Notes under the pieces: generated by a model | Databases searched by the model: none | What the model saw: only the letters and a program-made list of their open reading frames with translations | Told to the model about the DNA's origin: nothing | Part shown: piece by piece, positions 13,416-21,206 of the stretch | Layout of the letters: the number at the start of each line of letters is the position of its first letter | How positions within the stretch are numbered: the stretch's first letter is position 1 | IMG/VR virus record: IMGVR_UViG_3300017971_000621 | Location: 1 to 31,404 of that record | Reading direction: 5' to 3' (one strand) | Length of the DNA: 31,404 nucleotides | Source: a virus | Translations under genes and position numbers: made by a program

Positions 13416-14270
13416 ATGGAAGAACAAGCACAGGAAGCACCAGTAGAAACAGGAATGCTAGGCGGAACAACGGAAGCAGATTTTGAAAAGCCAAGTGAAG
13501 AACAGGATGCAAGTGTTGATGTATTTGAGACAAAGACTGAAGAGACACCTAAGCTCCAACGGCCGGAAGATTTACCAGCAGAGTTTTGGGACGAGGAGAA
13601 CGGAACGTTTAAGGCGAATGACCTTTTTGAGGAATATAAGAAAGAAAAAGATAAAGCTTTAGGACTACGTCAGAAGTTATCTAAGGGAGCACCTGCGGCA
13701 CCAGAAAGCCCTGATGCGTATCAGATTGATTCTACAAAGATGGCAGAAGAGACAGGGGTTGAAATTCCAGAGAATGACCCAGGACTCAATATCTTTAAGC
13801 AGGTTGCTTTTGAGAACGGATTAGATCAAGAAAAGTTTGAAAATATCGTTCATGGTTACATGAAAGCATCCATGAATAGCAAAGAGCTTCAAGAGATGTC
13901 TCAGCCACAAGGACCAAGCGAAGAAGACCAAAAGGCTTACCGTGATGAAGAGATGAAAAAGCTTGGTGATAATGCGCAAGGCCAAATCCAAGGTATCAAG
14001 AACTGGAACCAACAATTATTTTATGATGGTGTTCTTAGCAAGGAAGATTTCGAGACAGCGCAAAACATGGGAATGAGTGCTAAAGAGATTCGTGTCATAA
14101 ATGCTTATCGTCAAGCAGCCGGTAACATGACTATTCCTGAAGTGTCCTCCCCTATTGATGGAGCACCTAGTGAGCAAGAAATACAAAAGATTATTGCAAG
14201 CCCTGAGTATGCAAGTGATCCAGTGTTGCAAAAGAAAGTTACTGATTACTATCAACAAAAATACAGTTAA
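13416..14270 (+). CDS. Capsid scaffolding protein
   Basis: A 284-aa, strongly acidic, Glu/Gln-rich protein directly ahead of the capsid gene, with an internal RPEDLPAEFWDEENGTFKAN segment (about 48-67) followed by a Lys/Glu helix (LFEEYKKEKDKALGLRQKL), both typical of scaffolds in T7/BPP-1-like phages. Scaffolds direct coat assembly and leave the prohead before or during packaging. Most of the rest is predicted helix without cysteines. Identification relies on position, composition and the conserved segment, since scaffold sequences diverge quickly. Confidence 0.8.
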   Translation: MEEQAQEAPVETGMLGGTTEADFEKPSEEQDASVDVFETKTEETPKLQRPEDLPAEFWDEENGTFKANDLFEEYKKEKDKALGLRQKLSKGAPAAPESPDAYQIDSTKMAEETGVEIPENDPGLNIFKQVAFENGLDQEKFENIVHGYMKASMNSKELQEMSQPQGPSEEDQKAYRDEEMKKLGDNAQGQIQGIKNWNQQLFYDGVLSKEDFETAQNMGMSAKEIRVINAYRQAAGNMTIPEVSSPIDGAPSEQEIQKIIASPEYASDPVLQKKVTDYYQQKYS

Positions 14271-14303
14271 CATAATAATAGTTGTGTAGTATTCTTTAAA
14301 TAC

Positions 14304-14414
14304 GCGGCCTATCTTCCCTCAAGACCCGCTGACGACTCGGAAAGACGAGTAATGTGCGAGCATATTCTCGTATGTTTCTAACCCGAAAGACATTCGGCCC
14401 ACTGCTTTTAAGCA
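14304..14414 (+). ncRNA. Structured leader upstream of the capsid gene
   Basis: The 213-base gap before the capsid gene has no convincing frame but a dense series of stems: GCGG/CCGC (14304-14307/14326-14329), ACTCG-GAAAGA-CGAGT (14335-14350), a nine-pair stem with G-U pairs (14352-14360/14367-14375, core CGAG/CTCG), CCGAA-AGACA-TTCGG (14383-14397) and TGCTT/AAGCA (14403-14414). It may be a cis-acting RNA that boosts or times capsid synthesis or protects the mRNA end. No T run follows, so it is not a simple terminator. The gene's ribosome site AAGGAGAG lies about 60 bases downstream. Confidence 0.55.
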
Positions 14415-14483
14415 ACCCTTTATATGTCCAAGGCCAATCTGAAGCGATTTAGTTTAGGTTTTAACAAATAAAGGAGAGACAGA

Positions 14484-15332
14484 ATGTCTTCTGGAATCAT
14501 AGCTCCAGCCTTTGTTGCTCAGTTTGACGCAGAAGTTAAGCAAGCATATCAAGGGATGGCAAAACTACAAGGAACTCTACGCACCAAGAATGGTGTTATT
14601 GGTTCAACACATCGTTTTACTAAAATATCAAAAGGTCTAGCTGGACTACATACGCCTCATGCGGATGTGACTCCTATGGGTCTTGACTATTCAACAGCTA
14701 CAGCAACACTTGCTGACTACGTAGCACCTGAATATTCCGATATCTTCCAACAACAAAAGATCAACTTTGACGAACGCCGTGAATTGGTTATGTCCGTTTC
14801 TGGTGCTCTTGGTCGCCGTTGGGATCAATCAGCTATTGATGCAATGAATGCTTCCGGTACAACAAATACTGTTGCCGTTGGTGTTGGTGGATCAAACGCC
14901 TTTAATATGGGCAAGCTACGCCGCATTGGTAAGCAAATGGATGCCCTTGGTGTTCCATCTTCTGACCGTCACTTGGCTTGGTCTGCTACTGCTAAAGAGC
15001 AACTACTTGGAACAACCCAAGCAACATCTTCTGATTACAATAGTGTTATGGCTCTTGTGTCTGGTCAAATCGATACTTTCTACGGTTTCAAGTTCCACTT
15101 GATCGAAGACCGTGCTGAAGGTGGTCTGACTCTAGCAGGCAACAACCGTACACTTCTAGCTTGGCATAAAGAAGCTGTTGGTGTTGCTGTTGGTATCGAT
15201 AGGAAAACTGAAATCAACTATGTTCCTGAGAAGGTTTCTTGGCTGGTTAACGGTAAACTTGCTCTTGGTTCAGTTGCTATTGATGCCGAAGGTATTTCTT
15301 CAATCACAATCGACGAATCAGTCGCAGTTTAA
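14484..15332 (+). CDS. Major capsid protein
   Basis: This 282-aa protein follows the scaffold and a structured leader, with a near-ideal AAGGAGAGACAG ribosome site, as expected for the most abundant virion protein. It fits the podovirus capsid family with HK97 fold: GTLRTKNGVIGSTHRF near residue 33, APEYSDIFQQQKINFDERREL near 85, RRWDQSAIDAM near 110, and a C-terminal VSWLVNGKLALGSVAIDAEGI strand pair. No long N-terminal delta domain is present, consistent with a separate scaffold gene. Family match is from memory of related phages; position makes it nearly certain. Confidence 0.92.
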   Translation: MSSGIIAPAFVAQFDAEVKQAYQGMAKLQGTLRTKNGVIGSTHRFTKISKGLAGLHTPHADVTPMGLDYSTATATLADYVAPEYSDIFQQQKINFDERRELVMSVSGALGRRWDQSAIDAMNASGTTNTVAVGVGGSNAFNMGKLRRIGKQMDALGVPSSDRHLAWSATAKEQLLGTTQATSSDYNSVMALVSGQIDTFYGFKFHLIEDRAEGGLTLAGNNRTLLAWHKEAVGVAVGIDRKTEINYVPEKVSWLVNGKLALGSVAIDAEGISSITIDESVAV

Positions 15333-15349
15333 TAAGGAGATAATTTAGA

Positions 15350-16012
15350 ATGGCTTACAGAAATTCAACATTTTATCCCGTTGGAAACCAATCAGGTCGT
15401 GACCACGCGCCAGCAAAATATATTTACCGTACTGATGATACATTAGCGGCTGTTACAGCTACTGATTATTTTGCTGACATTAAGTCCCGCCTTTCCATGG
15501 GTGACGAAATCGAAGTCCAATTTGTAACTTTTACAAGTGCAACGGATGATACTTATACGGCTCTACAAGGAAAAGCAAAGCTTGTTGTTGCTTATAAAGG
15601 CAATGACTTGATGCATATTATCCGTCTTAAGGATAACGAGTATGCTTTATTTGGTACAATGACAGACGTTTCTACTGCTGGTGGTGCTCTTGGTGCCGCA
15701 GCTACTGCTGGTAACGTTGATATTGTATCAAGTGTTGCTGGTACAGTTACAAGTTATGTAACGGTTCTTGGTGGTGCTATTACCGTTGCTGATGCTGTCC
15801 TTTCCTCTGGAAATAATACGACACCACAAGCATTTACTGGTGGTGCGCTTACTGTTGCTAATGCTGGTTCTGCTAAAGGTGATGTAGATACGTCATCTGC
15901 GGTTACCCTAAACGGTGGTGTTGCTGCTGGTGAAACAGTAAGGCTTATTAGCACAGGTGCTTCTACCGGTGTTCAAGAACTTTATTGCATGATCATTGTT
16001 ACAGAAGCTTAA
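15350..16012 (+). CDS. Putative capsid decoration / head fibre-like protein
   Basis: A 220-aa protein encoded right after the capsid gene with AAGGAGA upstream, and followed by a terminator hairpin. Residues 1-105 form a mixed domain (SRLSMGDEIEVQFV), and residues about 110-220 are Gly/Ala/Thr/Val-rich beta structure with VTVLGGAITVADAVLSSG and GGALTVANAGSAKGD, like exposed beta sandwiches of decoration proteins. It has one late cysteine. The high-expression context supports a structural role on the head; the exact role is not proven. Confidence 0.65.
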   Translation: MAYRNSTFYPVGNQSGRDHAPAKYIYRTDDTLAAVTATDYFADIKSRLSMGDEIEVQFVTFTSATDDTYTALQGKAKLVVAYKGNDLMHIIRLKDNEYALFGTMTDVSTAGGALGAAATAGNVDIVSSVAGTVTSYVTVLGGAITVADAVLSSGNNTTPQAFTGGALTVANAGSAKGDVDTSSAVTLNGGVAAGETVRLISTGASTGVQELYCMIIVTEA

Positions 16013-16014
16013 TT

Positions 16015-16036
16015 AAGGAGGGGTTCGCCCCTCCTT
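16015..16036 (+). terminator. Hairpin terminator after capsid operon segment
   Basis: AAGGAGGGG (16015-16023), loop TTCG, CCCCTCCTT (16028-16036): a perfect nine-pair stem with a stable tetraloop, followed by TAATAAA. The short U tail suggests partial termination or mRNA 3'-end stabilisation, leaving high capsid expression and lower tail gene expression. Confidence 0.75.
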
Positions 16037-16064
16037 TAATAAACACTTTATAGGGAGGCTTTTA

Positions 16065-16673
16065 ATGGCCGTTACAAAATACGAGGTATGTTCTCGTGCA
16101 TTGAACACGATCGGATTCGGTTCCATTAACTCCTTTACTGATGACAACCAAAGAGCCGTAATTTGCGGTGATTTGTGGGATACATTCTCCCGTTATCTTC
16201 TTTCTATTTATCCATGGTATTTCATTCAAAAGAAGGTTCAGCTTGGACGCTTAGTCACTGCGCCTGTTAATGAATACACATATGCTTATCAGCTCCCAGG
16301 TGACCTCTTAAGGCTTAATGCAATTTACGCAAGCGGGTCTGCCGGCGCTATTCCTATTCAAAACTATAACCTCGTAGGTAACCGTGTTCTTGCAGATGAT
16401 TCTTCCCTTTGGGCAGATTATCAAGAGTATGTCATTGCGGAAGGGTGGCCTTATTGGTTTGTCCAATTCGCCATTAAAGCACTTGCTCTTGAGCTAGCAG
16501 AACACATCCCAACGGACGAAACAAAGATTAACAAGTTGCAAGTTAAAGTTTGGGGGAACCCAAATGATAATGGACGCGGTGGTATGTATGGGCAGGCTAT
16601 GAGTGTAGATAGCAAGCAGCGTCCAGCAGAACCCATTAGAGATTTTGAACTCATTAGCACAAGGTTTGTTTAA
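16065..16673 (+). CDS. Tail tubular protein A (T7 gp11-like)
   Basis: The 202-aa product matches tail tubular A proteins: the N-terminal YEVCSRALNTIGFGSINSFTD, the aromatic LSIYPWYFIQKKVQL near residue 50, YQLPGDLLRLNAIY near 82, and the helix WPYWFVQFAIKALALELAEH near 128. It forms the ring between portal and nozzle. The stop codon overlaps the next ATG (TAATG), the usual coupling of A and B. Length matches the family (about 195-205). Confidence 0.9.
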   Translation: MAVTKYEVCSRALNTIGFGSINSFTDDNQRAVICGDLWDTFSRYLLSIYPWYFIQKKVQLGRLVTAPVNEYTYAYQLPGDLLRLNAIYASGSAGAIPIQNYNLVGNRVLADDSSLWADYQEYVIAEGWPYWFVQFAIKALALELAEHIPTDETKINKLQVKVWGNPNDNGRGGMYGQAMSVDSKQRPAEPIRDFELISTRFV

Positions 16674-19033
16674 TGGCGTTAAGGCAAGTACAGTCTAGGT
16701 TTACGGTAGGAGAACTTGATCCCCTTCTTTGGGGTCGCTCAGACACTGATTTCTATTATTCCGGTGCCTCTGATATGACTAACCTTATTTCACTCCCTGA
16801 GGGTGGATTTAAGCGCCGTCCTGGTTTGCTATATATTGATCGTCTTCATAGGCAGCTCACTCGTGATACCACACCTACAATTACGGCACCTAATGGTGGT
16901 ACAGGTGCTAATGCCAATGATGATAATGAGGCAACTTCTCTTTTAACCACGACTAACATAGGTGTTCTAAATCCTTATGTGGTTGTTCATTATGATCTTG
17001 GAGCGTTAAAGGATATTGCTTGCGTTGATGTTGTAAAGGCGACTCTTTCAACTCTTAGTAATGCGACAGAGTTCTTTGTACAAGTGAGTACGGATAATGC
17101 CGCATGGGTCACTGCTGGTGCTGCTATAAGTATGAGCACAACAGATGTTACTAAGCGCGTCCGTGTTCGTGGTAATTATCGATATGTTAGATTTGTTCGT
17201 ATAGGTGCAACTGATCTTGGCACTGATAAGGTTTCATTATCTGAATTCAACGTTTGGATTGAAGGCGCTGCTACTTCCGTTGCAAAGCGTATTGATTTTC
17301 AATTTAACATTGGGCAAACCTATGTGATTTTCCTAACGGATAAGAACATCACAGTTTATCGTAATGGTGTCTTTAAAACAGATGTAAGGGCACTTGCATA
17401 TCTAACGGCGAATATACCAACTGTTTACTCAACGCAATCTGGTGATACAGCAATTCTCTTTCAAGAGAATGTACAACCTCATACCCTAAAGAGATTCGAT
17501 GATACGACCTGGACATTTAATACAACAATATTTAGTAATGTTGGTCGGTATAATTTCGTTCCTGCTGTTACTCAGCCGGCCGTGACACTAACACCAAGTG
17601 CGATTTCCGGAAAGGTAACTCTAACAGCATCAGGTGCAACCTTTGCTGCTGGCTCTGTCGGTCAATATGTTCAAGGCAATGGTGGTCGTGCGCGTATCGT
17701 TACCTATACATCGCCAACAGTTGTTAGTGCTGTGACTGAAATTCCTTTCTACACGACAACAGCAATGGCCGCTGGTACATGGGATTTTGAACAGGGGTGG
17801 GAACCTGTTTGGTCTGCAACGAGAGGTTGGCCAAGATCATCTACTTTCTTCCAACAACGTCTATGGATAGGTGGTAGCCTATCCCGTCCAAGAACACTTT
17901 GGGGAAGTAGAACAGGCGAGTTCTTTGACTTTGACATTGGAGCCTTAAGGGATTCAGATGCCATTGAATATGACTTAGATGAAGACGAGCCAATCGTTAG
18001 CCTTGTTGCCAATAGGTCACTTCAAATATTTACAACAGGTGGAGAGGCGGCAATCATTCAAAGCCGTCTAACACCTATTACGCCGACCAATCCAAGTATT
18101 ATGTCTCAAACTAAAGTTGGTTCAGAGCCTGGATTGAAGCCGATCATTGTTGATGGGGCGACTCTCTTCATGAAAAATGGCGGCCATTCTATTGGTAAGT
18201 TCCTTTTCTCAGATGCAGAACAAGCTTATGACGTTACCAACATTAGCCTTCTTTCATCTCACCTAATCAAGACACCCGTTGATCTTGCCGTACGTAAAGT
18301 AACAAACGATGAAGAAGCATCGTACATGATGGTTGTTAATAGCGATGGGACCTTAACATTTGGATGTCTGCTTGAGGCAGAAAACGTTAAAGGTTTTACG
18401 AAAGCAACAACAGATGGTCTTTTTAAGAATGTTGCAACAGACAACACGGTTATGTATGCCGTTGTTGAGCGTACAGTAAACGGTCAAGCGAACAACTACG
18501 TAGAGAAGTTTGACTTTGATACCTATACAGATTCAGCTTTGAAGTTTACAAATGGACTTCCAACAGCAACCTTTGCTGGTCTTGACCATCTTGAAGGTGA
18601 AACTTGCCGTGTTCGTGCTGATGGTAACGTATTAGCAAATGTGACTGTAGCCGGTGGCTCTGTGACCATTGAGCGTAACGCAACAACCTATGCTGAAATT
18701 GGATTGAACTTTGTCCCAACATTCCAGAGTTTGCCCTATGAGAATCCGGAAACCGTTGGACCTGCTTTAGATAGGCACAAGCAATTGATTGAGGTTACTG
18801 CACGGGTTTATCAAACATCCGGTATGAAAATTAATGGTAACCAAGTTTCTTTCTTTGGATTACAGGAATCTATCAACCCACTTGATGCAACCAACCCATT
18901 GTATTCAGGTGTTGTTAAGGTTGAAGGTATTCAAAACAGCGGACCAGATTATAACGGCTATATAACAATAACCCAGGATGACCCTCTACCGATGACGGTT
19001 CTATCCATTGGATCAAAGGTGACTGTAGAATGA
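16673..19033 (+). CDS. Tail tubular protein B (T7 gp12-like nozzle)
   Basis: At 786 aa and beginning QSRFTVGELDPLLWGRSDTD, with LPEGGFKRRPGLLY, this is the nozzle protein of a podovirus tail. Near residue 390 it has the conserved FQQRLWIGGSLSRPRTLWGSR segment. Residues about 95-190 look like an inserted carbohydrate-binding type beta domain (FFVQVSTDNAAWVT, YRYVRFVRIG). The protein forms the lower tail tube and touches the fibres. Coupled to tail tubular A by TAATG and to the next gene by ATGA. Confidence 0.92.
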   Translation: MALRQVQSRFTVGELDPLLWGRSDTDFYYSGASDMTNLISLPEGGFKRRPGLLYIDRLHRQLTRDTTPTITAPNGGTGANANDDNEATSLLTTTNIGVLNPYVVVHYDLGALKDIACVDVVKATLSTLSNATEFFVQVSTDNAAWVTAGAAISMSTTDVTKRVRVRGNYRYVRFVRIGATDLGTDKVSLSEFNVWIEGAATSVAKRIDFQFNIGQTYVIFLTDKNITVYRNGVFKTDVRALAYLTANIPTVYSTQSGDTAILFQENVQPHTLKRFDDTTWTFNTTIFSNVGRYNFVPAVTQPAVTLTPSAISGKVTLTASGATFAAGSVGQYVQGNGGRARIVTYTSPTVVSAVTEIPFYTTTAMAAGTWDFEQGWEPVWSATRGWPRSSTFFQQRLWIGGSLSRPRTLWGSRTGEFFDFDIGALRDSDAIEYDLDEDEPIVSLVANRSLQIFTTGGEAAIIQSRLTPITPTNPSIMSQTKVGSEPGLKPIIVDGATLFMKNGGHSIGKFLFSDAEQAYDVTNISLLSSHLIKTPVDLAVRKVTNDEEASYMMVVNSDGTLTFGCLLEAENVKGFTKATTDGLFKNVATDNTVMYAVVERTVNGQANNYVEKFDFDTYTDSALKFTNGLPTATFAGLDHLEGETCRVRADGNVLANVTVAGGSVTIERNATTYAEIGLNFVPTFQSLPYENPETVGPALDRHKQLIEVTARVYQTSGMKINGNQVSFFGLQESINPLDATNPLYSGVVKVEGIQNSGPDYNGYITITQDDPLPMTVLSIGSKVTVE

Positions 19034-19548
19034 GCTCAGCAACCCCATCAACTGTGAACACCCAATCTTTCTTTGAAAGAAATGCGGAGTCATTTCAAGC
19101 AGGAGCTTCCTTGTTAAGTACCGGAGCCTCAGCTTACGCATCTTATCAATCTAGCATCATTAAAAGTAATATGATGAAGATGCAAGCAAGACAACAAGAA
19201 CTACAAGCAAGACAAGAGCGCCTAAAGGGAGTTCAGCAAGGGAATATTCTAAGGGAACAACTTCTTAACAATCTTTCAAGTGTCAATGCAGCAATGGCCG
19301 CCGGTGGTGTTGATGTTGGGTCTAGGTCAGCAACAGCACTTGCGGCTAGGAATATCACAACAGCTGGCCGTGATATAGAACTTGCTGAATCAAATGCAGA
19401 AATGAGAGCTGTTGGTGCACAAGCAAAGTCAGACGTTTTAAGAATTGGCGCTGGTGCTGAAAGGTCAGCCGGTCGAACAAGAGTGGTGCAGCAACTATTT
19501 GGTGAAACAAGTTCAAAATCAATTAGTTCACTATTAAGAGGTATATAA
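19030..19548 (+). CDS. Internal virion protein, T7 gp14-like
   Basis: This 172-aa protein follows the nozzle gene by ATGA overlap. It has an Ala/Ser-rich N-terminal hydrophobic helix (FQAGASLLSTGASAYASYQ), a Gln/Arg coiled segment (MMKMQARQQELQARQERLK), then AAMAAGGVDVGSRSATALAAR and an Ala-rich C-terminus. This is the pattern of the smallest ejection protein, which inserts into the outer membrane to begin the DNA-injection channel. It is encoded first of three ejection genes, as in T7. Confidence 0.85.
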   Translation: MSSATPSTVNTQSFFERNAESFQAGASLLSTGASAYASYQSSIIKSNMMKMQARQQELQARQERLKGVQQGNILREQLLNNLSSVNAAMAAGGVDVGSRSATALAARNITTAGRDIELAESNAEMRAVGAQAKSDVLRIGAGAERSAGRTRVVQQLFGETSSKSISSLLRGI

Positions 19549-21206
19549 TGGCAGATTTAGTTTTACAATCACAAAACATTATCTCCGCTGATGTGCCACA
19601 GCTTTCCTTTGATGAATCTATTGCTAATCGACTTGATAACGAGGCAGCAGCACAGGCAAAGATAGCGGAGAATTTTCAGCAAAAGGCGGATAATATATTT
19701 GCTAATAAATTTGAACTTCAAACACGTCAGAACGTTAATGCTATTTATAATGAATCTCCTAATGATCCTGATCTTGTTAAGAAGAAAATAGATCAATATG
19801 CAGATGGTGTTTTTAAGGATATCCCTTTTGAAAGGCGGTCAGACTTTAGAAAACTCTATAACTCTATTTCTACACCTCTTGTTACAAAAGCTTTTGAAAA
19901 CAAAAACAAGATTCTAACCAATGAACTTATTGTTTCGAACTCTCAAAATAGGGATCAAATCCTTATTGATATTCAAATGGGCGCAGAAAACTTATTGATT
20001 GATGACCCCACACTATCACCGGAAGAAAACTATGTCAGAAAGACTCAAGCTCTTAATGCTTTGGAAACAAACTTTCAATCACTCAATGATAATTTAAGCA
20101 CTGTTGGACCAGATGGTCAGCCGCTTTACTCACCAAAAGAACAATTAAAAGTGATTTCCAATGCAAAGGAAGTCATGTTAAGTGAAGCTTCTAAAAAGTG
20201 GTTAGATCAACAGCCTAATAAGATACAAGCTCTAAAGGCTTGGTCTTCTGGTGGGCTTATTTATCCTCTTCATGATGGGGAAAAAATTATAAACGTACCT
20301 GTAAAAGCTGCGTTTAATCCTGCCATTGTCGGGAAGGTTGAAAAAGAACTTATCGCTAGAGCGAGGAACGAGCTTTCTATTACCGATAAGATGGAAAAAC
20401 ATCAAGAGCGAGTCATGAAGGGATTTGCTAAAGAGGTTGCTAATACGCTCTACTCAAGTTCTTACCAAGGGGAACTTGAAGCAAGTGATGTTGATAAATG
20501 GCGTGGTAACTTAGAACCTAAAGACTTTAGGGCTTTGAAGAAAATGTCTATTGCGCAAGAGGTTATTACAGATGGCGTTACCTATAATAAACTTGCTACA
20601 GATGCTTTTAACGGTATCGATGTAACAGATCAGGCAATCACAGCTATGAGCGAAGGAAGATTAAACGCTCAAGATGTTAAAACGCTTCGTGATATAAATG
20701 TGAAAGATCAACGCGGGTTTAAAACGCCTGCCGCAGAAGCGCAAACATTGTTAACGGGCCTTCTCGCAAAAGCGCCAACACGCGACAGAAAAGACGAGCT
20801 TGCCTTAAATGCCCAAGCGTCACGTGAACTCAATGACAAACTTGAAGAGTTCAAAAGTGTAGAAGGGCGTGAGCCTTCAAGGCAAGAGGCAAACGATATA
20901 GCATCTGAAACAGCAGCACCTTATCTTTCAACAAAAGTTAATAAGACGCTTCTAAAGGCACCTTTATATGGTCCAGGACGACGATTCAAGTTTGATAGAA
21001 AAAGTCTGACTGTTGAAAATGTTACTAAATCCCAGGAAGAGACCGTTAAATATTTTAGGGATAAGTGGCCAGGGAATCCGGAGGCTGCAAAACATGATAT
21101 TCAATTTATAGAACAAATGAAAATTCTTAACCAATGGATGGCTCTTGCCGCTGAAAATGAAGAGAAGTTGGCACGTCTTGAAGAATATAAAGCTAGGAGA
21201 CGATAA
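19548..21206 (+). CDS. Internal virion protein, T7 gp15-like
   Basis: A 552-aa, mostly helical, soluble protein rich in Asn, Gln and Lys with no cysteines seen, placed between the gp14-like and the very large gp16-like genes and coupled to both (TAATG at each end). It fits the middle ejection protein that spans the periplasm during injection. Sequence similarity to T7 gp15 is not evident by eye; assignment rests on gene order, size and helical composition. Confidence 0.7.
   Translation: MADLVLQSQNIISADVPQLSFDESIANRLDNEAAAQAKIAENFQQKADNIFANKFELQTRQNVNAIYNESPNDPDLVKKKIDQYADGVFKDIPFERRSDFRKLYNSISTPLVTKAFENKNKILTNELIVSNSQNRDQILIDIQMGAENLLIDDPTLSPEENYVRKTQALNALETNFQSLNDNLSTVGPDGQPLYSPKEQLKVISNAKEVMLSEASKKWLDQQPNKIQALKAWSSGGLIYPLHDGEKIINVPVKAAFNPAIVGKVEKELIARARNELSITDKMEKHQERVMKGFAKEVANTLYSSSYQGELEASDVDKWRGNLEPKDFRALKKMSIAQEVITDGVTYNKLATDAFNGIDVTDQAITAMSEGRLNAQDVKTLRDINVKDQRGFKTPAAEAQTLLTGLLAKAPTRDRKDELALNAQASRELNDKLEEFKSVEGREPSRQEANDIASETAAPYLSTKVNKTLLKAPLYGPGRRFKFDRKSLTVENVTKSQEETVKYFRDKWPGNPEAAKHDIQFIEQMKILNQWMALAAENEEKLARLEEYKARRR

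Noticed and set aside
14271-14483. Possible tRNA in the gap before the capsid gene
   Set aside because: Stems are present but no cloverleaf with a T-arm GTTCRA and a 7-bp acceptor can be drawn.
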